Part shown: in pieces, positions 43,794 through 51,907 of the stretch
Numbering within the stretch: position 1 is the stretch's first letter
Layout of the letters: every line of letters starts with the position of its first letter
NCBI RefSeq assembly: GCF_003675385.1
Contig: NZ_RCWZ01000001.1
Span: 1,116,001-1,180,000 of the forward strand
Direction of reading: 5' to 3'
DNA length: 64,000 bases
Origin: Mucilaginibacter kameinonensis
GTDB lineage: Bacteria; Bacteroidota; Bacteroidia; Sphingobacteriales; Sphingobacteriaceae
Program-made: the position numbers and the translations under genes
Notes under the pieces: model-generated
Seen by the model: only the letters and a program-made list of their open reading frames with translations
Told to the model about the DNA's origin: nothing
Databases searched by the model: none

Positions 43794-44471
43794 ATGTATA
43801 AATTCCTGTTTTTTTTAGGTGTATTCACTTTTTTTATTTTTGCCGCACAGGCTCAGATAGCTGACAGTACGGGTAGTAAAAAAAGTGATACGCTAAAAGT
43901 AAAGCACCCTGTTAAAACCCCATCAGGCTCATTTGCTCCAAAGATTGATCCTGCCAAAGAAAAAATCTATCATCCGGATAGTAATCATATTCCGCATAAA
44001 GCAGTAATGCATTCGTTAATGGTACCGGGCTGGGGCCAGGTATATAACCACAGGTGGTGGAAAGTGCCTTTGATTTATGGTGGTTTGGGACTGTTAACTT
44101 CGGCCATTATATACAACCAGCATTACTACCACGAATACCTGATATTATCAAGATACCGTCAGGGTATCGCGGCTAAACCGGGCGATCCTTATTATGAGGA
44201 ATCTATTTTGTACGCCCAGGTGCCAGACGCCAACCTGAATGACGCCCGCGAAAACTCAAGGCGTAACCGCGACTTAAGTATTTTCGGATTTTTGGCCGTA
44301 TGGGGCATCCAGGCTGTTGATGCTTATATCGATGCCAAATTCATCCATTCGTACACAGTTGATAATAACCTGTCGTTTAAAGTAACCCCGGGTTTAATTA
44401 ATCAGCCGGTGTTCGCGCAAGGTGCTAATAATGCTTATATTCCGGGTTTAAAAGTTACCTTTACGTTTTAA
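43794..44471 (+). CDS. DUF5683 exported membrane protein
   Basis: A 225-residue protein starting MYKFLFFLGVFTFFIFAAQA, a signal peptide; an in-frame TTG 15 nt upstream (43779) is less likely. The central HSLMVPGWGQVYNHRWWKVPLIYGGL (about 72-98) is the DUF5683 hallmark and is partly membrane-embedded; FLAVWGIQAVDAYIDAKF forms another hydrophobic segment. Function is unknown. Located between parB and dapB. Confidence 0.88.
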   Translation: MYKFLFFLGVFTFFIFAAQAQIADSTGSKKSDTLKVKHPVKTPSGSFAPKIDPAKEKIYHPDSNHIPHKAVMHSLMVPGWGQVYNHRWWKVPLIYGGLGLLTSAIIYNQHYYHEYLILSRYRQGIAAKPGDPYYEESILYAQVPDANLNDARENSRRNRDLSIFGFLAVWGIQAVDAYIDAKFIHSYTVDNNLSFKVTPGLINQPVFAQGANNAYIPGLKVTFTF

Positions 44472-44494
44472 TAAGGAAAACCACAATACCTGAA

Positions 44495-45244
44495 ATGAAG
44501 ATAGCACTACTTGGCTACGGAAAAATGGGCAAGATCATTGAAAAGATTGCCATTAGCCGCAAGCATGAAATTGTACTTACCATTGATCATGAAACCCTTC
44601 ATGACCTTACTCCCGAAAACCTGCAGAAAGCAGATGTTGTAATAGAGTTTACCACCCCGGCATCCGTATTATCAAATATTGAGCATTGTTTTAATGCCGA
44701 TGTTCCTGTTGTTATAGGTACAACCGGCTGGTATGAGAAATTACCTGAGGTAAAGCAACAATGTATCGACGGGAATAAGTCGCTGCTATGGGCATCAAAC
44801 TTTAGCGTTGGTGTTAACGTGTTTTTTCACGTTAACAAGCTACTGGCTAAAGTAATGAACAGGTATCCTTATTACGAGGTGCAGGTTGAGGAGATCCATC
44901 ATACGCAAAAAATGGATTCGCCAAGCGGTACGGCCATAACTATTGCCGAAGGCATTATCAATAACACCGATACCAAAAACGAGTGGATTAATGTTTTAAC
45001 CACCGATGATAGCGATGCCAATGCTAATGTATCAGCTAACCAATTGCTTATTGAATCGTTAAGGATTGATAGCGTACCTGGTACGCACACTGTTATTTAT
45101 GATTCGGAAGTTGATAGCATCGAATTTAAGCATACCGCGCATAACCGCAATGGCTTTGCTTTAGGAGCTGTTTTGGCTGCCGAATGGCTGCATGACAAAA
45201 AAGGCTTTTACTCGGTGGAGGCCATGTTTGATTTTAATAGCTAA
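44495..45244 (+). CDS. dapB: 4-hydroxy-tetrahydrodipicolinate reductase
   Basis: A 249-residue NAD(P)H enzyme of lysine and meso-diaminopimelate synthesis, so needed for peptidoglycan. The nucleotide loop is LLGYGKMGK (4-12); EEIHHTQKMDSPSGTA (about 132-147) contains the catalytic His-His and Lys. It is slightly shorter than the roughly 270-residue proteobacterial enzyme, normal for Bacteroidota. 23 nt after DUF5683 and 16 nt before lepB1. Confidence 0.95.
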   Translation: MKIALLGYGKMGKIIEKIAISRKHEIVLTIDHETLHDLTPENLQKADVVIEFTTPASVLSNIEHCFNADVPVVIGTTGWYEKLPEVKQQCIDGNKSLLWASNFSVGVNVFFHVNKLLAKVMNRYPYYEVQVEEIHHTQKMDSPSGTAITIAEGIINNTDTKNEWINVLTTDDSDANANVSANQLLIESLRIDSVPGTHTVIYDSEVDSIEFKHTAHNRNGFALGAVLAAEWLHDKKGFYSVEAMFDFNS

Positions 45245-45260
45245 TAAGCTTAAAACATAA

Positions 45261-46715
45261 ATGACAATAGCGGGCTATATTGGGTTTTATATCTTGATAA
45301 GCCCGCTATTGATTTTAATACTGGCCGGGTATTGGAAGCTTTTCGAAAAGGCGGGTCGCCGTGGCTGGGAGGCGCTCATCCCGGTCTATCACCTTTACAT
45401 CATGCTCAAACTAAGCCAAAGGCCGTTATGGTTGCTTTTGCTGCTTTTAATACCGGGCATAAACTTCATTATAAGCATAGGTATCCTTGTTGATTTCATT
45501 AAATCGTTCGGGAAGGTAGGTATCGGGCAAATTACCATGTCGGTACTGTTGCCTTTTATTTTTATCCCTAAATGGGGCTTTGATAAAAATACCCGCTATG
45601 TTGGGCCCTCGGGAAGCAGTGATTTCAGGGAGCAATATCGCGACCTGGATAAATCACGCGTACGGGAGTGGACAGAGGCTATCTTGTTTGCCGTAATAGC
45701 GGCAACGGTAATTCGCGGGCTTTTCCTGGAGGCCTTCACCATTCCCACGTCATCAATGGAAAGCTCACTAATGGTGGGCGACTTTTTGTTTGTGAGTAAG
45801 ATCAATTATGGTGCCCGCCTGCCCATGACTCCTATTGCATTCCCTTTTGCACATCATACCATGCCGCTTATGGGTACCAGGGCTTATTGGGATGGTGTAA
45901 AGCTACCGTATTATCGGCTACCGGGCTTTAGTGAGGTTAAAAGAGGCGACGCGGTTGTGTTCAATTATCCAATGGATGCCGATTCGCCGTTTTACCGTCC
46001 GGTAGATAAGCAGGAAAATTATATCAAACGATGTGAGGCGGCTCCCGGTGACACCATAAAAATGGAATACGGACAGGTGTATGTAAACAACCGCCTGATA
46101 GCCAATCCGCCAAACGGAGAAATGGAATACCGGGTGCGTACAGATGGCTCAGAAAATGTGTTTGACCGAGGTACACAATATGATCTGCACCTGGAAGATA
46201 TCCAGCAGTTTACTAAGGTGGATTTTACTGTCAATACCACAGCAAAATCGGCCGAAAAACTGAAAGCGTATCCTCACATTAAAGCTGTAAAGCCAGATAT
46301 TAAATTAAGAGGTGTATACGACCCGGAGGTTTTTCCGCATGATCCCCATTTCCGGTGGAACGAGGATAACATTGGTCCCATTATTATACCGCGAGTGGGA
46401 TGGACGGTTAAGCTGGACAGTACAACCATGCCTTTTTACCGCAGGGCTATCGAAGTGTATGAAAATAACAAGGTACGGGTTAATGGAAAAGAATTCCTGA
46501 TCAATGGGATTAAAACCAACAGCTACACCTTCAAAATGAACTATTATTGGATGATGGGCGATAATCGCCACAATTCGGAAGATTCGCGCTTTTGGGGTTT
46601 TGTTCCGGAAGATCATATTGTAGGTAAAGCCGTATTTGTATGGATGAGCTGGGATGCTAATTCGCCGTCGTGGTGTAAGATCAGGTGGGATAGGGTATTT
46701 AGGAGAATTAATTAG
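45261..46715 (+). CDS. lepB: Signal peptidase I, first of three, with N-terminal membrane domain
   Basis: A 484-residue leader peptidase that cleaves signal peptides at the periplasmic face. The catalytic dyad is Ser165 (IPTSSMESS) and Lys256 (NYIKRC); [15 protein letters not shown] lies near the C-terminus. Residues 1-115 form an extra membrane domain with about three helices, including LFEKAGRRGWEALIPVYHLY and ending at FIPKWGFDKN, a DUF5684-like module also present in the third copy. The chain is long because of an insertion between the catalytic Lys and box E. Sits in the parA-parB-DUF5683-dapB operon. Confidence 0.95.
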   Translation: MTIAGYIGFYILISPLLILILAGYWKLFEKAGRRGWEALIPVYHLYIMLKLSQRPLWLLLLLLIPGINFIISIGILVDFIKSFGKVGIGQITMSVLLPFIFIPKWGFDKNTRYVGPSGSSDFREQYRDLDKSRVREWTEAILFAVIAATVIRGLFLEAFTIPTSSMESSLMVGDFLFVSKINYGARLPMTPIAFPFAHHTMPLMGTRAYWDGVKLPYYRLPGFSEVKRGDAVVFNYPMDADSPFYRPVDKQENYIKRCEAAPGDTIKMEYGQVYVNNRLIANPPNGEMEYRVRTDGSENVFDRGTQYDLHLEDIQQFTKVDFTVNTTAKSAEKLKAYPHIKAVKPDIKLRGVYDPEVFPHDPHFRWNEDNIGPIIIPRVGWTVKLDSTTMPFYRRAIEVYENNKVRVNGKEFLINGIKTNSYTFKMNYYWMMGDNRHNSEDSRFWGFVPEDHIVGKAVFVWMSWDANSPSWCKIRWDRVFRRIN

Positions 46716-46960
46716 ATGTGCGGGGAGATGTGCAGATTTCAGATGTGCAGATGAGAGGGAGATGTGCAGATATGCAAATTACAGATCTGCAGATGAGGGA
46801 AGATGTGCGGATGTGCAGATTTCAGATGTGCAGATGAGGAATTTTTCGGAACCAATAATTAATATTGAAGAGCGTAACATATAACGTGTAACATATATCT
46901 TATATATAAAATATAAACATTAAAAAATCTGCACATTTGCACATCTGAAATTTGCACATC
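46716..46960. repeat. GATGTGCAGATTT repeat element, copy B
   Basis: The gap between lepB1 and lepB2 is filled by five or more direct units of AGATGTGCAGATTTCAGATG type, an AT-rich centre (46840-46920), and inverted units (AATCTGCACATTTGCACATC) just before lepB2. It has the same architecture as 30265-30431. It produces a spurious open frame. Confidence 0.85.
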
Positions 46961-46969
46961 AATACGGAT

Positions 46970-48109
46970 ATGAACTGGAAATTCTGGAAAAAGAAAGATT
47001 CAAGTAAAGTAAAAAAGAAAAAAAGCGCGCTCCGTGAATGGGGCGACGCCATCATATTTGCAGTAATAGCCGCTACCCTTATCCGTACGCTGTTTATCGA
47101 AGCCTACGTGATCCCCAGCGGTTCGATGGAGAACTCGCTTTTAATTGGCGACTACCTGTTTGTGAGCAAGGTTAACTATGGTGCAAGGATGCCGATAACT
47201 CCCGTTTCCTTTCCGTTTATGCACCATACAACGCCATGGGGCACTCAGGCCTATTGGGGTGGTGTTAAGTTGCCTTACTACCGTCTGCCGGGCTTAAGCG
47301 ATATTAAAAAAGGAGACATTGTTGTATTTAACGCGCCAATAGAGGCTGATTCGCCATATTTCAGACCGGTTGATAAACGCGAAAATATTATTAAACGTTG
47401 CCAGGGTACGCCAGGCGATACTTTAAGTGTGGTTGACGCGCAGGTTTATATCAATGGTAAAGCTGCTCCAAGCCCGGAAAGGGGCAAGGAAGGTTATTTT
47501 GTTGAAACCAACGGCCAGGAATTTAATCCGGCTATTTTAAATGAACTTAAAATAGAGATCAGGGGGAATACCGGTAACCGTTACGAAATGATGATGGGGA
47601 AAGAGTCGGCAGCTACACTGAAAACCTATTCCAACGTAAAGTCAATTGTGCCGGCTGTTACGCTTAAAGGCACCAGCGATCCGCTGAACCCGGTTTATCC
47701 AACCAAATATCCGCGTTATAAGATCACGCCTAACTTCCCGGATTTTAAATGGAATGTGGACAACTACGGGCCAATTATTATCCCTAAGAAAGGCTGGACA
47801 GTTAAATTGGATAGCCTCACGTTCCCGGTTTATGGTCGCGCTATAGAGATCTATGAAAACAATAAAGTAAATGTTGTTGGCAAGGATATCATGATTAACG
47901 GAAAAAAAGCCGATACTTATACCTTTAAGCTTAACTACTATTTTATGATGGGTGATAACCGTCATAATTCGGAAGATTCGCGCTTTTGGGGCTTTGTTCC
48001 TGAAGATCACGTGGTAGGTAAGGCATTATTTACCTGGATGAGTATAGATAGTACAGCCACTTTCTTTGATAAAATAAGGTGGAACAGACTGTTCAGGGGA
48101 ATACATTAA
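46970..48109 (+). CDS. lepB: Signal peptidase I, second of three, compact form
   Basis: A 379-residue paralogue starting [20 protein letters not shown]; the ATG at 46970 is chosen because six upstream codons fall in the repeat. It has a single N-terminal anchor (about 24-42), catalytic Ser52 (IPSGSMENS) and Lys142 (NIIKRC), and the same [15 protein letters not shown] box. It lacks the DUF5684-like front domain. The substrate-pocket region around the catalytic Ser (GSMEN) differs slightly from the other two copies (SSMES, ASMES). Confidence 0.94.
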   Translation: MNWKFWKKKDSSKVKKKKSALREWGDAIIFAVIAATLIRTLFIEAYVIPSGSMENSLLIGDYLFVSKVNYGARMPITPVSFPFMHHTTPWGTQAYWGGVKLPYYRLPGLSDIKKGDIVVFNAPIEADSPYFRPVDKRENIIKRCQGTPGDTLSVVDAQVYINGKAAPSPERGKEGYFVETNGQEFNPAILNELKIEIRGNTGNRYEMMMGKESAATLKTYSNVKSIVPAVTLKGTSDPLNPVYPTKYPRYKITPNFPDFKWNVDNYGPIIIPKKGWTVKLDSLTFPVYGRAIEIYENNKVNVVGKDIMINGKKADTYTFKLNYYFMMGDNRHNSEDSRFWGFVPEDHVVGKALFTWMSIDSTATFFDKIRWNRLFRGIH

Positions 48110-48131
48110 TTGAAAATATAAAAACACTGAA

Positions 48132-49610
48132 GTGAACGGAATTGGATTAGTAATTGCATTTGTTCTTTTTATAGTATTGCCATTTGCAGGTTTGTGGAAA
48201 CTGTTTGAAAAGGCAGGAAGACCAGGTTGGGAGGGCATAGTACCGCTCTATAACTTTTTTATCATCATTAAGCTCACCGGAAGGCCTGTGTGGTGGTTCA
48301 TCATGTTGCTGATACCCGGTTTAAACTTTTTAATAGCTTTAGGCCTGATTGTTGATTTTTTGAAATCGTATGGCAAGTTCACCTTTGCCGAACATGCTCA
48401 GGGTGTTGTTTTGCCTTTTATTTATTTCCCTAAATGGGGTAACGATAAAGACACTAAATATTTAGGTCAATCGGCCAGTCCGGAGTTTAGGACAAAATAC
48501 AAGATTGCCTTAAAGAAGACCCAGGCACGCGAATGGGCTGATGCTATCATTTTTGCGGTAATAGCAGCTACCTTGATCCGTACCTTATTTATTGAGGCTT
48601 ATGTGATTCCCAGCGCCTCGATGGAAAGCTCATTGCTTATTGGCGATTACCTGTTTGTAAGCAAAGTGAACTATGGCGCACGTTTACCCATGACGCCTGT
48701 CGCGTTCCCTTTTGCACATCACACCATGCCGCTTATTAACACTAAGGCTTATTGGGATGGCATTGAACTGCCATACTACCGTTTGCCTGGTTTAGCTGAT
48801 ATCAAGAAAGGTGATGTGGTGGTATTTAACTACCCGATGGATGCTGATTCGCCGTATTTCAGGCCGGTTGATAAACGTGAGAACTATATCAAGCGTTGCC
48901 AGGGTACGCCAGGTGATACACTGAGTGTTGTTAACGCGCAGGTATTTATCAATGGCAAGGCCGCTATTACGCCTCCTAAAGGTGAGATTACCTATGATGT
49001 TAAAACAGATGGAAACGAGCTTAATCCGCAGATTGCAACCGATTTGCACCTGTCAGATCTCTCATCTATAAACAACAACGAGTTTATAACCAATACCACC
49101 GAGGAATCAGCGAAAGCGTTAAGAGGATATTCTAACATAAAATCGGTTACACCAAGGTTAACACCAAGGGGCGCGTCTGATCCGATGAATCCGGTTTATC
49201 CAACCATTTTCTCTAATTACAAATTAGGGGCAAATACCCCTGATTATAAATGGAACGTAGATAATTACGGACCTATTATTGTACCTAAAGCAGGCTGGAC
49301 AGTAAAACTGGATAGCTTAACATTCCCAATCTACGGTCGCGCTATAGCTGTTTATGAAGGCAATAAGGTTGAGGTAAACGGTAACGACGTTCTGATTAAT
49401 GGCAAGAAAGCCGATAGCTACACCTTTAAACTTAACTATTATTTTATGATGGGCGATAACCGTCATAATTCAGAAGATTCACGTTTCTGGGGCTTTGTTC
49501 CAGAAGACCATATTGTAGGCAAGGCATTATTCATCTGGATGAGTGTTGATGACAACGCTTCGTTCATTCACAAAATTCGCTGGAGCAGGTTGTTTAATCT
49601 GATCCATTAG
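48132..49610 (+). CDS. lepB: Signal peptidase I, third of three, with N-terminal membrane domain
   Basis: A 492-residue paralogue beginning at GTG 48132, 22 nt after lepB2. Residues 1-110 repeat the DUF5684-like membrane module (LFEKAGRPGWEGIVPLYNFF, ending FPKWGNDKD). The catalytic residues are Ser163 (IPSASMESS) and Lys254 (NYIKRC). In the catalytic part it looks closer to lepB2 (shared [17 protein letters not shown] and NVDNYGPII), but in the front part closer to lepB1, which suggests duplication followed by loss of the front module from lepB2. A CCCCCTAACCCCC repeat touches its stop codon, and a perfect terminator follows. Confidence 0.94.
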   Translation: MNGIGLVIAFVLFIVLPFAGLWKLFEKAGRPGWEGIVPLYNFFIIIKLTGRPVWWFIMLLIPGLNFLIALGLIVDFLKSYGKFTFAEHAQGVVLPFIYFPKWGNDKDTKYLGQSASPEFRTKYKIALKKTQAREWADAIIFAVIAATLIRTLFIEAYVIPSASMESSLLIGDYLFVSKVNYGARLPMTPVAFPFAHHTMPLINTKAYWDGIELPYYRLPGLADIKKGDVVVFNYPMDADSPYFRPVDKRENYIKRCQGTPGDTLSVVNAQVFINGKAAITPPKGEITYDVKTDGNELNPQIATDLHLSDLSSINNNEFITNTTEESAKALRGYSNIKSVTPRLTPRGASDPMNPVYPTIFSNYKLGANTPDYKWNVDNYGPIIVPKAGWTVKLDSLTFPIYGRAIAVYEGNKVEVNGNDVLINGKKADSYTFKLNYYFMMGDNRHNSEDSRFWGFVPEDHIVGKALFIWMSVDDNASFIHKIRWSRLFNLIH

Positions 49611-49632
49611 CCCCCTAACCCCCTAAAGGGGG
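49611..49632. repeat. CCCCCTAACCCCC repeat abutting the lepB3 stop
   Basis: CCCCCTAACCCCCTAAAGGG follows the TAG stop with no gap and ends in GG; it is the sister of the copy at 22817-22844. Confidence 0.85.
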
Positions 49633-49635
49633 AGC

Positions 49636-49680
49636 AATAGAAAAGGCCTGTTTTGCTCAGCAAAACAGGCCTTTTCTATT
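49636..49680. terminator. 21-bp perfect hairpin terminator
   Basis: Arms 49636-49656 and 49660-49680 are perfectly complementary (core AAAAGGCCTGTTTTGC) with a TCA loop; the right arm contains CCTTTTCTATT. It should stop transcription of the lepB operon, and of the convergent Ldh gene in the other direction. Confidence 0.9.
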
Positions 49681-49690
49681 ATAGAACTTA

Positions 49691-49800
49691 ACTGCCGCGG
49701 GCTTTCAGCCCGTGGTTTAGCACGGTTTCAGCTTTCAGCTGAACTTTTTGTAAGCACATCATAGTCCCCACGGGTTACGCTGTGCTAAACCCGCCGTAGT
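49691..49800. repeat. ACTGCCGCGGG palindromic repeat, second copy
   Basis: The left arm begins ACTGCCGCGGGCTTTCAGCC and the right arm ends CTAAACCCGCCGTAGT; the core includes GTTTCAGCTTTCAGCT as in 17104-17238. Its right end lies inside the 3' end of the Ldh-family gene (stop at 49785-49787). Confidence 0.85.
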
Positions 49801-50867
49801 GGCTCTATTCCAAACCTTTCCGCCAGTTGATTTAGATCTTCAACAACCGAATCAACTAATGGTATGCCATTAGCCATTCTGTCGGCTTCGGCTTCCAGCT
49901 CGGGTTCGCCGGGGATGATTACTTTTTGATCGGCATCGACTGTAGCCGACGATTTAAAGCGTTCTATCCAGTTATCTAAGTGATTTTTGAATTCATCTAC
50001 CGGGCGGAAGCCGTCAACGCGCATAGCGCCTAAAAAGTGCCCAATGCCCTGGCCAACCGGATCGTTTGGCGGATCAAGAAATGCCACAAACGGCGGCACC
50101 CAGGGTCCATAATTTGCACCCGACAGTACTGCCGATAAAATATCAACCGTAGCGCTGAGTCCGAAGCCTTTATGGCTGCCATGATCACGGTCGCTACCCA
50201 GGGGAAGGAGTGAGCCGCCGGTTTTCAACGCGTGAGGATCAGTAGTGTAATTGCCTTCTTTATCCTGGATCCAACCTTCAGGAACTTGTTTTCCCAAACG
50301 TTGGGCTATTTCCAGTTTACCATTAGCCGCGGCGGAGGTTGCCAAATCAACTATCACCGGAGGGTATTTACCTGCCGGGAAAGCATAACACATGGGATTG
50401 GTACCCAGAAGTCGTTCGCTTGAAAAAGTAGGCGCCACCAGCGGACTGGCATTGGTCATGGCAAAGCCTATCATATCTTTCTCCACGGCCATCAATCCAT
50501 GGTAACCGGCAATGCCAAAATGATTGGAATTACGCACCGAAACCCAACCCGAACCGTATAACTCGGCCTTTTTAATGGCTACTTCCATCGCATAAGGTGC
50601 AATCACCAATCCAAGACCCGCATCGCCATCAATGGTAGCTGTTGTAGGCGTTTCGTGAACTATCCGGATGTTGGGAGTTGGATTAATGCGTTTCTTCTCC
50701 CACAGGCGTACATAGCCGCTTAAACGGGCCACGCCATGCGAGTCAATACCCCGCAGATCAGATTTGAGCAGCACATCAGCAGCTAATACAGCATGTTCAT
50801 GACTGCAGCCTATGGCTTTAAATACATCTTCGGTAAATGTGCGTAGGGTAGATGGTGATATCAGCAT
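49785..50867 (-). CDS. Ldh-family (malate/ureidoglycolate/lactate) dehydrogenase
   Basis: A 360-residue NAD(P)-dependent 2-hydroxyacid dehydrogenase of the non-Rossmann Ldh/YlbC type. SHGVARLSGYVRLWEKKRI (near 39), VSVRNSNHFGIAGYHGL (near 99, with the active-site His) and a HGSHKGFGLSATVDIL segment (near 226) are characteristic. The exact substrate (malate, sulfolactate, ureidoglycolate or a sugar-derived acid) cannot be told. The last residues (LRRV) and stop codon come from a palindromic repeat, so the natural C-terminus has been changed. No operon partner. Confidence 0.92.
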   Translation of the reverse strand: MLISPSTLRTFTEDVFKAIGCSHEHAVLAADVLLKSDLRGIDSHGVARLSGYVRLWEKKRINPTPNIRIVHETPTTATIDGDAGLGLVIAPYAMEVAIKKAELYGSGWVSVRNSNHFGIAGYHGLMAVEKDMIGFAMTNASPLVAPTFSSERLLGTNPMCYAFPAGKYPPVIVDLATSAAANGKLEIAQRLGKQVPEGWIQDKEGNYTTDPHALKTGGSLLPLGSDRDHGSHKGFGLSATVDILSAVLSGANYGPWVPPFVAFLDPPNDPVGQGIGHFLGAMRVDGFRPVDEFKNHLDNWIERFKSSATVDADQKVIIPGEPELEAEADRMANGIPLVDSVVEDLNQLAERFGIEPLRRV

Positions 50868-50929
50868 AGCGGCAAAGATAACCGTTGATTTTTTTGATTA
50901 CGCTGATTTTGTTGATTTTTCGGGGATTT

Positions 50930-51140
50930 CACCGATTGATTTTTGTCTGAACCGGGATTTGGGGGGATTTTTGGGATGGGCAGGATTTTTTGTCTGAACC
51001 TGAATTTTAAGGAATTATAAGAATTTATCGAATTTGCTGAGCATTCTGGTCATTCCTTAATTCACCCAAATTCGAGTTCAGACCAAAGCAGACAGGCAAA
51101 ATCCTGTAAATCCTATAAATCATGGTTCAGACAAAGTTCC
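50930..51140. repeat. GTCTGAACC/AATTC-type repeats
   Basis: Several units with TTGTCTGAACC at one end and GGTTCAGACAAA or GAGTTCAGACC at the other flank AT-rich stretches. They are related to those at 25196-25317 and 55190-55310. The 618-bp gap 50868-51485 holds only repeats and a terminator. Confidence 0.7.
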
Positions 51141-51145
51141 GCGTT

Positions 51146-51211
51146 AGGGATGGGAGCGGATACCGGCCCGTGAATAAGGCCTGCAGGCGTATGAGCGCAC
51201 AGCCCGGGCCG
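51146..51211. repeat. GC-rich repeat B, left copy
   Basis: Begins AGGGATGGGAGCGGATACCG, contains AAGGCCTGCAGGCGTATGAG and ends ACAGCCCGGGCCG. An inverted copy is at 55327-55394, on the other side of the ribosomal operon. Confidence 0.85.
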
Positions 51212-51261
51212 CAGGCAACGCCCCCCAACAGCAGCTTGCTTAAATAAATTGTTAAAACATA

Positions 51262-51357
51262 CGTGATTGCGAGGTACTAAGCAATCGCGAACTATACAGG
51301 GGAGATTGGCATGGTTGTCCGGTAAAGTTGGGGATTGCTTCGTGCCTCGCAATGACG
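51262..51357. repeat. REP-like palindrome, copy 6 (core inverted)
   Basis: CGTGATTGCGAGGTACTAAGC at the left and GATTGCTTCGTGCCTCGCAA then TGAC at the right. The core (GCAATCGCGAACTATACAGG) is the reverse complement of the core of copy 2 with about 12 extra bases. Confidence 0.85.
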
Positions 51358-51411
51358 GCTGGTGATGATTGCTTCATTTCCTTACAGCTAATGCAATAAA
51401 TATATCCAACC

Positions 51412-51447
51412 AAAAAAGACCATCCGCTTACGCAAATGGTCTTTTTT
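51412..51447 (-). terminator. Terminator of the str operon
   Basis: AAAAAAGACCAT pairs with ATGGTCTTTTTT around an 11-12-nt loop, directly after rpsJ. It is symmetric and has a T-run in either direction. Confidence 0.9.
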
Positions 51448-51485
51448 ATTTTTTGTCCCACACCTTTCAGTGGGCCGGTCGTCTA

Positions 51486-51791
51486 TCAAACTTTGATCTC
51501 AACCTCAACACCGCTTGGCAATTCAAGCTTCATCAGGGCATCTACAGTTTTTGAGTTAGAGCTGTAAATGTCTAATAAGCGCTTGTATGAGCAAAGTTGG
51601 AATTGCTCACGTGCTTTTTTGTTTACGTGTGGTGAACGTAATACGGTGAAGATTTTCTTTTCGGTTGGTAACGGAAGTGGTCCGCTAACTACAGCGCCAG
51701 TTGGCTTTACTGTTTTTACGATTTTCTCGGCAGATTTGTCTACCAGGTTGTAATCGTAAGATTTCAATTTGATCCTGATTCTTTGGCTCAT
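51486..51791 (-). CDS. rpsJ: 30S ribosomal protein S10
   Basis: A 101-residue head protein of the small subunit, also the NusE antitermination factor. [20 protein letters not shown] opens it and [14 protein letters not shown] lies in the middle loop. It follows fusA (116 nt) and is the last gene of the str operon here; a terminator and repeats follow instead of rplC. Confidence 0.97.
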   Translation of the reverse strand: MSQRIRIKLKSYDYNLVDKSAEKIVKTVKPTGAVVSGPLPLPTEKKIFTVLRSPHVNKKAREQFQLCSYKRLLDIYSSNSKTVDALMKLELPSGVEVEIKV

Positions 51792-51907
51792 TGTTAATTT
51801 GAATTTTAACTACCCTAAGAGCTATTTATTAGGGATAGTTGATTTTTATTATTTATTGAATTACTGAATCAGCTATCGTAGCTAATCCAGTAATTCAAAA
51901 TTGATTG

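Noticed and set aside
46654..46884. Open frame of 76 residues after lepB1
   Set aside because: Its sequence is made of CADxQxSDVQM-type repeats, the translation of the GATGTGCAG repeat, and it overlaps the lepB1 end. Not a real gene.
5107..51357. CRISPR array as an explanation for repeated palindromes
   Set aside because: The copies are single, many kilobases apart, and have no regular spacers.
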